This document shows positions 9,401 to 17,563 of a stretch of DNA of 64,000 bases, one piece after another. The DNA is from Mycobacterium haemophilum DSM 44634 (lineage in GTDB: Bacteria > Actinomycetota > Actinomycetes > Mycobacteriales > Mycobacteriaceae). The notes beneath the pieces are model-generated. The model searched no databases. It worked only from the letters and a program-made list of their open reading frames with translations, and was not told the DNA's origin. The position numbers and the translations under genes were made by a program. Positions within the stretch are counted from its first letter, which is position 1; every line of letters begins with the position of its first letter. Where the stretch lies: assembly GCF_000340435.2 (NCBI RefSeq), contig NZ_CP011883.2:310001-374000 (forward strand), written 5' to 3'.

Positions 9401-10739
9401 TCAGCGCGGTCAACACCACAACTGTCGCGGCGACACGTTTGTCACGCTCGGGGTGGGCAAACGAGTTCAGCCACACCGACACCGGCGCACTGCCCGGTAG
9501 CGGGATCCGGCCCAGCAGCCCGGCGATGCCCAGTGCCAACGGGATTCGGATCACCGACCCTAGCTTGTGCACGTTGCGCAGCGGTGCGCCGCTGGCGTCC
9601 AGGAACGTCTGCACCGCCTGCGCCAGCGGCGAGCCCAACCCACCGCTGTAGCCGGCGGATAGCAAGACCACCCCGATCACCAACATCGTCACCAGCCGAC
9701 CCCGAGCCGGCATCTCAGGGCTGGCCAGCCCGGCTAATCCGGCCGCTGCGACCAGGCAGGTGCCCAGGATGGCCAGCGACCCGGTGACCAATGGCGCGCC
9801 CGCGGTGGCGGTCGGCGCCACGAAAGGTGTCCAGCTGTCGGTGCCGCGCAGCACCTCGACGAGCGACGACCATTGCGTTGTCACGCCAGAGGATTCGATG
9901 AAGTCCAAGAACGGAGGACTGACGCCGCGCAGCAGAGCCAGCGCCACCACCCACCACAGCGTCGCCAAACACAGGGCCAACAGCCACCACCCGGTATAAC
10001 GCCACCACAAGCGGTTCGGCCGGTGGCAGGCCCACCAGATCACCGCCGGCAGACAACCGGCCAGCGTTGCAATCGCGTTGACCGCGCCCATCAACGCGAC
10101 CGCGAGCCCCGCCTGCGCGGCACGTGCCCGCACCGACCTGCCTGAACATCCCCGCAGGGCCAGAATCGTGGGCAGCAACACCCACGGCGCCAACATCATC
10201 GGCAGGGTTTCCGAGGAGATCGACCCCAAGGTGGTCAGCACCCGTGGCGATAGCGCGAACGTCGCCGCGCCGATCGCGCGTGATGTCGGGCTGCCGATTC
10301 CCAACACCTCGGCGACTCGTAACAGCCCCCAGAAGCCTGCCGTGAGCAGCAGCGCCCACCACAGACGCTGGGTTATCCATCCGGGTGATCCCAGTAGCTG
10401 GCCGATGAGAAAGAAGGTGCCGTGCGGAAACAGGTAGCCGTAGGCCTGATTCTGCACCTGGCCAAACGGCAGGTCACTGTTCCACAGGTTCGTCGCACGG
10501 GCCAGAAAACGCAGCGGGTTGGCGGTGAGGTCCAGTTTGGTATCGGGCGAGATCTGGCCCGGGGATTGCGCGAACGTCAACGCCAGCGTGACTGCCCCGA
10601 CCAACGCCAACCACCACCGCGACACCGGCACCACCGACGAGTCCGACGGCGTTTTCCCCGGCTCCGCCTCAGCGGCCGCTACCGCCGTGCCCGAGCTGGA
10701 TTGCCCGGCTTGGTCCCGGGCCGCCGCACCCGCCCGCAT
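6402..10739 (-). CDS. aftD: AftD, arabinofuranosyltransferase of cell-wall arabinan
   Basis: Giant membrane GT-C glycosyltransferase adding arabinofuranose from decaprenyl-phosphoarabinose to arabinogalactan/lipoarabinomannan. The open frame is 1,445 residues and essential-gene quality throughout. The N-terminus has multiple membrane helices with the QSPGQISPDTKLDLTANP loop, YGYLFPHGTFF and NVHKLGSVIRIPLALG. A long periplasmic part with carbohydrate-binding-like modules follows (AVDGDPATSWVSNALQ and AATDGDPATSW repeats). C-terminal membrane helices close it (SVDGYAGHSANVQLLALV). H37Rv AftD is about 1,400 residues, so the true start may be the GTG at 10631 (VPVSRWWLALVG), not the ATG at 10739. 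The gap to the upstream DUF2613 gene is 10 bp, and the gene is likely in one operon with it and the GDPD gene. Confidence 0.96.
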   Translation of the reverse strand: MRAGAAARDQAGQSSSGTAVAAAEAEPGKTPSDSSVVPVSRWWLALVGAVTLALTFAQSPGQISPDTKLDLTANPLRFLARATNLWNSDLPFGQVQNQAYGYLFPHGTFFLIGQLLGSPGWITQRLWWALLLTAGFWGLLRVAEVLGIGSPTSRAIGAATFALSPRVLTTLGSISSETLPMMLAPWVLLPTILALRGCSGRSVRARAAQAGLAVALMGAVNAIATLAGCLPAVIWWACHRPNRLWWRYTGWWLLALCLATLWWVVALALLRGVSPPFLDFIESSGVTTQWSSLVEVLRGTDSWTPFVAPTATAGAPLVTGSLAILGTCLVAAAGLAGLASPEMPARGRLVTMLVIGVVLLSAGYSGGLGSPLAQAVQTFLDASGAPLRNVHKLGSVIRIPLALGIAGLLGRIPLPGSAPVSVWLNSFAHPERDKRVAATVVVLTALMVSTSLAWTGRLTPPGTFSVIPQYWHDATNWLSEHNTGTPTPGRVLVVPGAPFATQVWGTSHDEPLQVLGSSPWGVRDSIPLTPPQTIRALDSVQRLFAAGRPSVGLADTLARQGISYVVLRNDLDPDTSRSARPILVHRAITGSPRLEKVAQFGAPVGTDMLTDFVADSGLRPRYPAVEIYRVATSDADQLGQPYFADTDQLARIDGGPEVLLRLDERRRLLGQPALGPALMTADAQVAGLPLPSRAGVTITDTPVARETDYGRVDQHSSAIRAADDARHTFNRVPDYPVPGAEMVFGGWSGGRITASSSSSDATTMPDVAPATSPAAAVDGDPATSWVSNALQPAVGQWLQVDFDHPITNAVITITPSATAVGAQVRRIQIETANGTTTRAFDEAGKPLTAALPYGETPWVRITAAATDDGSSGVQFGITDLTITQYDASGFAHPVNLRHTALVPGPPRGWAIAGWDLGSELLGRPGCAPAPDSVRCAASMALAPEEPVNFSRTLTVPNPISVTPTLWVRPRQGPKLADLIAEPNTTQAYGDADTVDILGSAYAATDGDPATSWTAPQRVVQHKTPPTLTLILPRPTEVAGLRLAPSRSTLPAHPTMVAVNLGDGPQVRELNRESNVSGEPPTLSLKPRVTDTVTVSLLDWHDVIDRNALGFDQLKPPGLAEVAVLGTDGNPIAPANASRNRIREITVDCDHGPVIAIAGRFVHTSIRTTAAALLDGEPVAAVPCERDPIALPAGQQELLISPGAAFIVDGAQLSTQDSTELPSANIVSADTGRWGPSRREIRVPASATSRVLVMPDSINPGWVARTSTGVRLTPVAVNGWQQGWVVPAGNAGTITLTFTANSLYRSGLAAGLALLPLLALLALWRRRSERADDATAQPWAPGAWAAVAVLAAGAVIAGAAGVVVVGAALGLRYALRHQPRWRNGLTIGLSAGGLILAGAALSRQPWRSVDGYAGHSANVQLLALVSLAVLAASVVSPRHDRTSGAS

Positions 10740-10749
10740 CGTCGCCGGA

Positions 10750-10923
10750 TTAGGTGCGGTTGCCGTACTCGACCCTGTTGAGCACTGATGACTGCGGATC
10801 GCCCCCGGGCAGTGGCGGCTTCGTGTCCTGCTGCACCATCAAGGTGATCCCGAAGATCGCGGCCGCGCCAAGCAACAGACCAACCACTACGCTCGCGGCG
10901 GCGGGCGCAACGATCCGGTTCAT
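10750..10923 (-). CDS. Small DUF2613 membrane protein (Rv0236A orthologue)
   Basis: A 57-residue protein starting MNRIVAPAAASVVVGLLLG, with one N-terminal membrane helix or uncleaved signal and a short polar tail with KPPLPGGDPQSSVLNRVEYG. This matches the mycobacterial DUF2613 family (Rv0236A). The ATG at 10923 has GAGGAG seven bases upstream. It lies just before aftD on the same strand, and this linkage is conserved in mycobacteria. Function unknown; a role near AftD in the envelope is only an inference from position. Confidence 0.88.
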   Translation of the reverse strand: MNRIVAPAAASVVVGLLLGAAAIFGITLMVQQDTKPPLPGGDPQSSVLNRVEYGNRT

Positions 10924-11080
10924 CGATGGCTCCTCGGGGTGTGCGGTCGTGGCTAGCGACAACCTAGCAGAAGCTCGGTCAGCATCAACGCGGTCGGCGC
11001 ACCACCCCGGTCGGTCGGTGCCGGGTGGGTGCCGGGTGGGGTGGTGCCGGCACGAATACTCGCCATGACACCATGGCCCG

Positions 11081-12244
11081 ATGGCTTTTCCGCGCACTCT
11101 GGCTGTGCTCGCTGCCGCAGCGGCGCTGGTCGCAGCTTGCGGCCATGGCGCCGCACGAGCTCCTGGCGCCGCGTCGAGCGCGGCCGGCAAGCCGACGGTC
11201 GGCCCGCCGACACCGGCATGTGTCAGCCCTGTCGCAGCTGTGCCGGCCGCCCTGTCCACCCGGGACAAGCTGGCCCAGTTGCTCATGGTCGGCGTGCGTG
11301 ACGCGGCTGACGTCAAGGCCGTGGTCGCCAATCACCACGTCGGCGGCATCATGATCGGCAGCTGGACAGACTTGTCGATGTTGACCAACGACGCGTTGAC
11401 GGACATCGCCCGCAATGCGGGACCGCTTCCGCTGGCGGTCAGCGTCGACGAAGAAGGCGGCCGGGTGTCGCGATTGAAGTCGCTGATCGGGACGGCTCCG
11501 TCGGCCCGGGTGCTGGCACAGACCAGCACCGTCGACCAGGTCTACGACATGGCGCTGGACCGTGGCCGCAAGATGCGCAATCTGGGCATCACCATCGACC
11601 TCGCCCCGGTCGTCGATGTGTCCGACGCCCCGGACGACAGCGTGATCGGAAGCCGCTCGTTTAGCTCGGACCCGGCCGTGGTCACGGCCTACGCCGGGGC
11701 CTACGCGCGGGGTCTGCGCGACGCCGGGCTGCTGCCGGTGCTCAAGCATTTCCCTGGTCACGGGCATGGTTCGGGCGATTCGCATACCGGCGGTGTCACC
11801 ACGCCGCCGCTGCAGGAGCTACAAATCAACGACTTAGTTCCCTACCGGGCGTTGGTGTCCGACACCCCGGTCGGAGTGATGCTCGGTCATCTGCAGGTGC
11901 CCGGGCTGACCGGCGACGACCCGGCCAGCCTGAGCCCGGCCGCAGTGCAGTTACTACGCACCGGCGCCGGTTACGGGGCCCCGCCCTTCAACGGTCCGGT
12001 GTTCAGCGATGACCTATCCAGCATGGCCGCGATCTCCGACCAGTACGGGGTGACCGACGCGGTGCTGCACACCTTGCAGGCCGGCACCGACATCGCGCTG
12101 TGGGTCACCACCAAGGAGGTGCCTGCGGTGTTAGACCGGCTGGAGAAGGCGGTGTCCGCGGGCGAATTAACGATGCCGGCCGTCGACGCGTCAGTCGTGC
12201 GGGTGGCCACCATCAAGGGCCCCGGCCCAGGGTGCGGACGCTAG
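11081..12244 (+). CDS. lpqI: LpqI, lipoprotein beta-N-acetylglucosaminidase (GH3)
   Basis: NagZ-type glycoside hydrolase family 3 enzyme that releases N-acetylglucosamine from peptidoglycan fragments in mycobacterial wall recycling. The 387-residue protein starts with a lipoprotein signal ending in the lipobox LVAAC (Cys20), so it is anchored outside the membrane. VDEEGGRVSRLK, APVVDV and the GH3 NagZ signature KHFPGHGHGSGDSH (with the catalytic His-Asp dyad) are all present, as is the FSDDLSSMAAI nucleophile region. It is divergent from the Rv0236A-aftD operon, so 10924-11080 should hold two promoters. Confidence 0.95.
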   Translation: MAFPRTLAVLAAAAALVAACGHGAARAPGAASSAAGKPTVGPPTPACVSPVAAVPAALSTRDKLAQLLMVGVRDAADVKAVVANHHVGGIMIGSWTDLSMLTNDALTDIARNAGPLPLAVSVDEEGGRVSRLKSLIGTAPSARVLAQTSTVDQVYDMALDRGRKMRNLGITIDLAPVVDVSDAPDDSVIGSRSFSSDPAVVTAYAGAYARGLRDAGLLPVLKHFPGHGHGSGDSHTGGVTTPPLQELQINDLVPYRALVSDTPVGVMLGHLQVPGLTGDDPASLSPAAVQLLRTGAGYGAPPFNGPVFSDDLSSMAAISDQYGVTDAVLHTLQAGTDIALWVTTKEVPAVLDRLEKAVSAGELTMPAVDASVVRVATIKGPGPGCGR

Positions 12245-12312
12245 CACAGCCTGCGTGACAGCTGCGCCAGTGCTTACTCTGGAGTCAGATAGTCAGGCTA
12301 AAGGGGCATGCG

Positions 12313-12939
12313 ATGGCAGGTGGTACCAAACGGATACCGCGTGCTGTTCGCGAACAGCAAATGCTGGACGCCGCGGTGCAGCTGTTCTCGGTCAACGGTT
12401 ACCACGAGACCTCGATGGACGCCATCGCCGCCGAGGCACAGATTTCCAAGCCGATGCTGTATCTGTATTACGGCTCCAAGGAGGACCTCTTCGGCGCCTG
12501 CCTAAACCGCGAGATGAGCCGATTCATCGCTGTGGTGCGCGCCGGTATCGACTTCGCGCAGAGCCCAAAAGACTTGTTACGCACCACAATCGTGTCGTTC
12601 CTGCGCTACATCGACACCAACCGGGCGTCCTGGATCGTGATGTACACCCAGGCGACGAGCTCGCCGGCGTTCGCCCAGACGGCACGTGAGGCACGCGATC
12701 AGATCACCGAGCTGGTGGCCGGGCTGATGCGGGTAGGCACTCGCAGCCCGCGACCGGACCATGAATACGAGATGATGGCCGTGGCGCTGGTGGGCGCTGG
12801 TGAGGCAATGGCCACCCGGCTCACGACCGGTGACATCGACGTCGATGAGGCCGCCGAGCTGATGATCAACCTGTTCTGGCACGGACTCAAGGGCGCACCC
12901 GCGGATCGAGATCTCGGCCCTAACATCGTCGCCGGCTAG
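12313..12939 (+). CDS. TetR-family regulator (Rv0238 orthologue)
   Basis: A 208-residue TetR repressor with a normal N-terminal helix-turn-helix: REQQMLDAAVQLFSVNGYHE, then TSMDAIAAEAQISKPMLYLY and YGSKEDLF. The remainder is a helical ligand-binding domain with no recognisable ligand motif. It follows lpqI on the same strand after about 70 bp and could be read from the same transcript or from a promoter in that gap. The target genes are unknown; the neighbouring fatty-acid genes are a reasonable guess only. Confidence 0.93.
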   Translation: MAGGTKRIPRAVREQQMLDAAVQLFSVNGYHETSMDAIAAEAQISKPMLYLYYGSKEDLFGACLNREMSRFIAVVRAGIDFAQSPKDLLRTTIVSFLRYIDTNRASWIVMYTQATSSPAFAQTAREARDQITELVAGLMRVGTRSPRPDHEYEMMAVALVGAGEAMATRLTTGDIDVDEAAELMINLFWHGLKGAPADRDLGPNIVAG

Positions 12940-12951
12940 CGTATTAGTGCC

Positions 12952-14259
12952 GTGGCCGAACGACCCGCCTCTTCCGCAGATCGCCACCTCGCCAGCCGGC
13001 GGGCCAGCTGCCGCGACCTAGACTTCTTTTGCGCACTAGTTATTGTCGGAGTGCTAGCCGGGATCGCTGGTTTGGCAACAACACTCGTCCTGCGCGTCGT
13101 CGAGCACCTGACGTATCACTACACTTTCGGGACGTTACTCGCCGGCATCACCGCCAGCAGTCCAGTCCGCCGCGCGCTGGGGCCGCTGATCGGCGGCGCC
13201 TTGGCGGCGGTCGGGTGGTGGATCTTGCGGCGCAGCACCGAAGTGCCGCCACTCACGCAAACGATCGCTCGCGGTAACCGGATACCGCGGTTGTCATGGA
13301 GCATCGACGCCGTGCTGCAAGTGCTACTGGTTGGCTCCGGCGCATCCCTAGGTAGGGAAGGAGCTCCGCGCCAATTCGCTGCGGCCCTAAGCGATTTGGG
13401 AACCGGGTGGTTGAAGCGGCTGTCGCGCCGCGATCGTGAGATCTTGCTGACCTGCGCGGCCGGGGCCGGGCTCGGTGCGGTCTACGCCGTTCCGCTGGCC
13501 GGTGCGCTATTCAGCGCGCGGATTCTGCTGCACACCTGGCATCCGCGAGCGCTGGGTGCCGCGCTGATTACCTCCAGCCTGGCCGTCGCAATCGGCTCGG
13601 TCAGCACGGGCGACCAACCCGTGCTGGACTGGCCCGGCGTGGAGTCGACGTATCTGCTGACCGCGCACGGGCTGGCCTTAGCACCGCTGGCCCTCGTGGT
13701 GGGGCTGGCGTTTAACCGGATCGTCGCGGTGGCGCGGCCGGCCGCCCTGATACGGACCTGGCAGCTAATCCCGGCACTCGCCGGCGCGGGGCTGGTTGCG
13801 GGCATTTGCTCACATTGGTGGCCCCAGTTGCTGGGCAACGGTCGAAGTATCCTGACGGTCAGCCTGGCCAGCGGGATCACCCTGTCCACGGCGGCCGTGC
13901 TTCTGGTGTTGAAGCCGTTGCTGACCGCACTGTTCTTGCGCGCCGGCGGGGCCGGCGGAATGCTCACCCCGGCGCTGGCCACCGGTGCGGCAGCGGGAGC
14001 GGTGTTGGTGTTGTCGATTAACGGGCTTTCCGGGATGCACCTGCACGTGCCCGCGGTCTCGCTGGCCGGTGCCGCCGGGGTACTTGCGGTTACCCAGGGC
14101 TCGCCGATCTGGGCGGCGATCTTCGTCTGGGAACTCGCCCGGCCGCCGCTCTGGCTGTTTCTCGTTTTCTTACTGACCGCAGGCGGCGCGCATGGACTGA
14201 AAGCACTGCTTCGGGGTCGCGGCGGTGTGACGCCGAAGCCCGATCAGCGTGCTGGTTGA
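12952..14259 (+). CDS. ClC-family chloride channel/antiporter
   Basis: A 435-residue membrane protein of the voltage-gated chloride channel family with about ten hydrophobic segments. The selectivity motif GREGAPRQ is at about residue 137. GAGLGAVYAVPLAGALFS (GxFxP region) and GGAGGMLTPALATGA are also present, as expected for ClC proteins. The start is GTG at 12952, 12 bp after the TetR stop, suggesting cotranscription. In H37Rv this position holds the vapB24-vapC24 pair, so the channel gene is a lineage-specific difference here. It probably exchanges chloride for protons and may aid acid tolerance, which is inference. Confidence 0.9.
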   Translation: MAERPASSADRHLASRRASCRDLDFFCALVIVGVLAGIAGLATTLVLRVVEHLTYHYTFGTLLAGITASSPVRRALGPLIGGALAAVGWWILRRSTEVPPLTQTIARGNRIPRLSWSIDAVLQVLLVGSGASLGREGAPRQFAAALSDLGTGWLKRLSRRDREILLTCAAGAGLGAVYAVPLAGALFSARILLHTWHPRALGAALITSSLAVAIGSVSTGDQPVLDWPGVESTYLLTAHGLALAPLALVVGLAFNRIVAVARPAALIRTWQLIPALAGAGLVAGICSHWWPQLLGNGRSILTVSLASGITLSTAAVLLVLKPLLTALFLRAGGAGGMLTPALATGAAAGAVLVLSINGLSGMHLHVPAVSLAGAAGVLAVTQGSPIWAAIFVWELARPPLWLFLVFLLTAGGAHGLKALLRGRGGVTPKPDQRAG

Positions 14260-14264
14260 GCGCG

Positions 14265-15107
14265 CTACACGCCTCGCACGGTACCGGTCAGGTGCGGGTA
14301 CCCCTTGGCGATATTGCGCAGTGTGAGGTCCCAGCTGCCAGCGCCTTCGTCGACGTAGAGACCCGCGGTCGCGGGTAACACTACCGGCTTGGCGAACCGG
14401 ACCGAATAGTGCACAGCATCCGGAAATCTGCCTTCAATGTTAGCCAATATCGTTGCGGCACTGAACATCCCGTGGGCAATGACAGTCGGAAATCCGAATA
14501 GCTTGGCGGCGATCGGGTTGGTATGGATCGGGTTGTGGTCACCGCCGACGACGGCGTAGCGGCGGATCTGGCCGGGGGTGATCCGCAGGACAGCGCTCGG
14601 CGGGGGAAGTTTGGGCTGTTTCTGTGGCGGCGGTTTGGGTTCATCGGACAAGCTGGTGCGTTGCTGGTGCAGGAAGGTAGTCACCTGATGCCACGCGGTG
14701 TCGTTGCCGACGCTGACGTCGGTCACCAGGTCCACCAGTAGGCCCTTTCGGTGTTCTCGAAGGTTCTCGGCATGTACCCGCACGCCGATGACGTCGGTCA
14801 CTGCGATTGGCCGGTACTGCGTGATGTGATTCTCGGTATGTACCGATCCCATTGCGGCGAAGGGGAAGTCGAATCCGGTCACCAGCGACATCATCGCAGG
14901 AAAGGTCAACGCGAACGGGTATGTCAGCGGCACGTTATTGCCGTAGCGCAGACCGGTAACTGACGCATATGCTGCCACGTTCGCGCGGTCGATGGGTAGT
15001 TCCTCGACAGTTACCGTCCGGCTGGGCAGCTGGTCTGTCCGGGGTAGCAGCGGTAATGCTCCGGCCGCCGCGCGCAGCATATTTTTCAGGCCGCTTGGCT
15101 GGTTCAC
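14265..15107 (-). CDS. htdX: HtdX, (3R)-hydroxyacyl-thioester dehydratase
   Basis: MaoC-like double hot-dog dehydratase acting on (3R)-hydroxyacyl-CoA/ACP in fatty acid metabolism. With the GTG start at 15107 it is 280 residues, the length of Rv0241c. AAGGAG precedes this start, which supports it over the longer frame to 15272. The hydratase-2 motif region is clear: RYAVVGGDHNPIHTNP, then GFPTVIAHGMFSAA. The N-terminal hot-dog half contains TYPFALTFPAMMSLVTGFDF. In H37Rv it is adjacent to fabG4; here a truncated HAD gene separates them. Confidence 0.94.
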   Translation of the reverse strand: MNQPSGLKNMLRAAAGALPLLPRTDQLPSRTVTVEELPIDRANVAAYASVTGLRYGNNVPLTYPFALTFPAMMSLVTGFDFPFAAMGSVHTENHITQYRPIAVTDVIGVRVHAENLREHRKGLLVDLVTDVSVGNDTAWHQVTTFLHQQRTSLSDEPKPPPQKQPKLPPPSAVLRITPGQIRRYAVVGGDHNPIHTNPIAAKLFGFPTVIAHGMFSAATILANIEGRFPDAVHYSVRFAKPVVLPATAGLYVDEGAGSWDLTLRNIAKGYPHLTGTVRGV

Positions 15108-15366
15108 TGTGTTCTCCTTGACGGGAAAATGCCATCGGAGCTGGCAGAGCTTGTGCAGGATCCAAGGAGGCAATTTCGGCGGCATCATCATATATGACTC
15201 AGCGGTGGGGCGGGATGTCGACATTTCGGTGTACATCAAGGGTCCTTGCGGGTCCGCAAGGCATGCGCGCATACCCGCGCGGGATAAACGAATCAGTGTG
15301 GCACCACCAGGATTTCACCGAGCGACTCTTGGGCATGATCGGCGACTTCGGCGCCACTAAGCCGTC
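15108..15366. other. Gap with small hairpin, no recognised gene
   Basis: A minus-strand frame in phase with htdX runs back to 15272 but resembles nothing I know. At 15244-15261 an 8-bp stem (CCTTGCGG, GT loop, CCGCAAGG) could be a weak terminator for the upstream fragment. The rest shows nothing clear. Confidence 0.5.
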
Positions 15367-15863
15367 TCAATGCTGTTCCGGAGCGAGAGCGTTAGCCAAC
15401 TCATGTAGCGAGTCGAGGCGCAAATCGGTAAGCGCTACTTCAGGTTTCATGGCATGAAGATACCCCCACGGACCGCGTCGAATGAATGCCGTGCGCATTC
15501 CTGCTTGATGGGCGGGAACCACATCGTTATCCAGCCGGTCACCCACATACAAGATGGCGCGGGCAGGAACCTCGGCTTCGTCGGTCACTCGCAGAAAAAA
15601 CCTGCGATCCAGTTTGGCGACACCCCACGCCTCGGAGGAGGCAATGAAATCGGCCTCCAGTCCGGCCGAATGCAGTGCAGCCTCGACGCCCGTGGGTTGA
15701 TTGCCGGCAATCCCGATGACCAGCCCAGCGCGACGCGCCGCCGCCACACACTCAACAGCATCTGGGTAAAGGTCATGATGATCGATTTCAACGCGCCAAT
15801 CGGGCCGATCCACGCCGATCAGGTCCCACACAACGCTGAATGGTCTGGTAAAGGCTAGCGGAG
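15367..15863 (-). pseudogene. HAD-family hydrolase lacking its N-terminal catalytic part
   Basis: The readable part matches HAD hydrolases from the cap onward: HHDLYPDAVECVAAARRAG, then GIAGNQPTG, SSEAWGVAKLDRRFF (motif III Lys), ILYVGDRLDNDVVPAHQAG (motif IV) and IRRGPWGYL. The N-terminal DxGxT/DxD motif holding the nucleophilic Asp is missing: the family match ends near 15863, and the frame upstream to 16011 is arginine-rich junk. Only about 190 bp separate it from the fabG4 stop, which leaves no room for the missing third. I consider it inactivated. H37Rv has no gene here. Confidence 0.7.
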
Positions 15864-16053
15864 CGGTGAAAAAGCTCCGCAGGGCTGGGCGCCACCGGCC
15901 ACTCGAGGCGCACGGCTGGCGGCTCGTACGCACCGGTCTAAGCCGGTATACACCGGGGCGCCGCAAAGCGGTCGAGCGCGGGATCGACAACTGACCCTGA
16001 CTCGATGACAAGCCCGAGCGAAGGTCTGTCTGCAGTGGGCACTGCCGCGCAGA

Positions 16054-17418
16054 TCATGCGCCGAGCATCGCCTGGCCGCAGACACGAATAACGTTTCCTG
16101 TCACCGCGTTTGACGCCGGGCTGGCGAAGTAGGCAATGGTCTCGGCAACATCGACGGGCAGTCCGCCTTGGAACAATGAGTTCAGTCGGCGTCCTACCTC
16201 GCGGGTGGCCAGCGGGATGGCGGCCGTCATTTGGGTTTCGATGAATCCCGGCGCGACGGCGTTGATCGTGATGCCCTTCTTGGCCAGCACCGGTGCCAGC
16301 GCTTGGGTTAGGCCAATCATCCCGGCCTTGGTGGTAGCGTAGTTCGTCTGCCCGCGGTTGCCCGCAATGCCGGCCATTGACGACAGGCCGATCACCCGGC
16401 CGCCTTCGCTGATGCTGCCGTTCCCAACTAGTCCTTCGGTAAGCCGTTGCGGGGCAAGTAGATTGACGGCAAGAACGGCATCCCATCGAGCATCGTCCAT
16501 GTTGGCCAACAGTTTGTCGCGGGTGATACCAGCGTTGTTGACCAAGATGTCGGCGTGTCCGCCGTGATGGTCGCGCAGGTGCTCGGTGATCTTGTCGACG
16601 GCATCATCCGCGGTGACATCGAGCGACAACGCGGTACCACCGACACGGCTAGCGGTTTCGGCCAGTGCCTCGGCTGCGGACTGCACGTCGATCGCGACAA
16701 CCCGGGCGCCATCCCTGGCGAACACCTCGGCGATGGTCGCGCCGATACCGCGTGCGGCGCCGGTCACGATGGCGATCTTGCCATCCAGCGGCCGATCCCA
16801 ATCGGCCGGTGGGGTGGAGTCGGCCGCCCCGACATAGAAAACCTGGCCGTCGACGTAGGCCGACTTGGCCGACAGGATGAACCGCATGGTGGACTCCAGG
16901 CCCGTGGCGGCTGGTTTGGCCTCCGGCGACAGATACACCAGCGCCACCGTGGCGCCGCGGCGTAGTTCCTTGCCCAGCGAGCGGGTGAAACCCTCCAGCG
17001 CGCGCTGCGCGATCCGTTCGTCGGTGCTTGCGGCGGCGTCGGGCGTGGTGCCGATGACCACGACGCGCGCGCAGCGGCCAAGGTTGCGCAGCAGCGGAGT
17101 GAAAAAGTCGTGCAATCCCTTGAGCCCGGCCGGCGCCGTAATGCCGGTCGCGTCGAAGACGAGCCCGCCGAATGAATCGGCCCAGCGACCGCCCAGGTTG
17201 TTGCCTACCAGGTCATAGTCCTTCTCGAGCGCCGCACGCAACTGCTCGACCACCCTGCCGTCACCGCCGATCAGCAGGGATCCGGATAGCGGTGCATCGC
17301 CAGGCCGGTAGCGGCGAAGTGCTTCGGGCTGCGGAACGCCAAGTTGTTTCGCCACAAACGATCCGGGACCGGAGCTGACGATCTGTGAGAACAGATCGGA
17401 TGAGCGCTTGGGGGCCAC
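16054..17418 (-). CDS. fabG4: FabG4, high-molecular-weight 3-ketoacyl reductase
   Basis: NADH-dependent beta-ketoacyl-CoA/ACP reductase of the two-domain FabG type. The GTG start at 17418 gives VAPKRSSDLFSQ and 454 residues, equal to Rv0242c; the longer frame to 17601 overlaps the fadA2 start and is rejected. The N-terminal flavodoxin-like half (about 1-205) lacks a full cofactor motif. The C-terminal SDR half has TGAARGIGATIAEVF, NNAGITRDK, catalytic Ser near IGLSSMAGI and YATTKAG. It is divergent from fadA2 with a 145-bp shared promoter region and belongs to the HtdX-FabG4-FadA2-FadE5 set, which can form a beta-oxidation or chain-elongation cycle. Confidence 0.96.
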   Translation of the reverse strand: MAPKRSSDLFSQIVSSGPGSFVAKQLGVPQPEALRRYRPGDAPLSGSLLIGGDGRVVEQLRAALEKDYDLVGNNLGGRWADSFGGLVFDATGITAPAGLKGLHDFFTPLLRNLGRCARVVVIGTTPDAAASTDERIAQRALEGFTRSLGKELRRGATVALVYLSPEAKPAATGLESTMRFILSAKSAYVDGQVFYVGAADSTPPADWDRPLDGKIAIVTGAARGIGATIAEVFARDGARVVAIDVQSAAEALAETASRVGGTALSLDVTADDAVDKITEHLRDHHGGHADILVNNAGITRDKLLANMDDARWDAVLAVNLLAPQRLTEGLVGNGSISEGGRVIGLSSMAGIAGNRGQTNYATTKAGMIGLTQALAPVLAKKGITINAVAPGFIETQMTAAIPLATREVGRRLNSLFQGGLPVDVAETIAYFASPASNAVTGNVIRVCGQAMLGA

Positions 17419-17475
17419 TGAGCTGCCTTCCGTGTCGGGTGTGCCATATGAGGCAACCGTATCGAGGAAAACAAA

Positions 17476-17491
17476 CTTACTTGAGAGTAAG
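17476..17491. promoter_or_regulatory. Inverted repeat in the fabG4/fadA2 divergent promoter
   Basis: CTTACT and AGTAAG form a perfect 6-bp inverted repeat around TGAG. It lies 58 bp upstream of fabG4 and 72 bp upstream of fadA2, so one TetR-type regulator could control both. The binding protein is unknown. Confidence 0.5.
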
Positions 17492-17563
17492 AACAGTGGG
17501 TAGTATGGCCCCCAATAGCTGATCCCCCAACTAGATACGCCCGGCGACACACGGAGATTACAA

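Noticed and set aside
15108..15272. N-terminal extension of htdX to 15272
   Set aside because: The GTG at 15107 has a good ribosome site and gives the family length; the extension resembles nothing.
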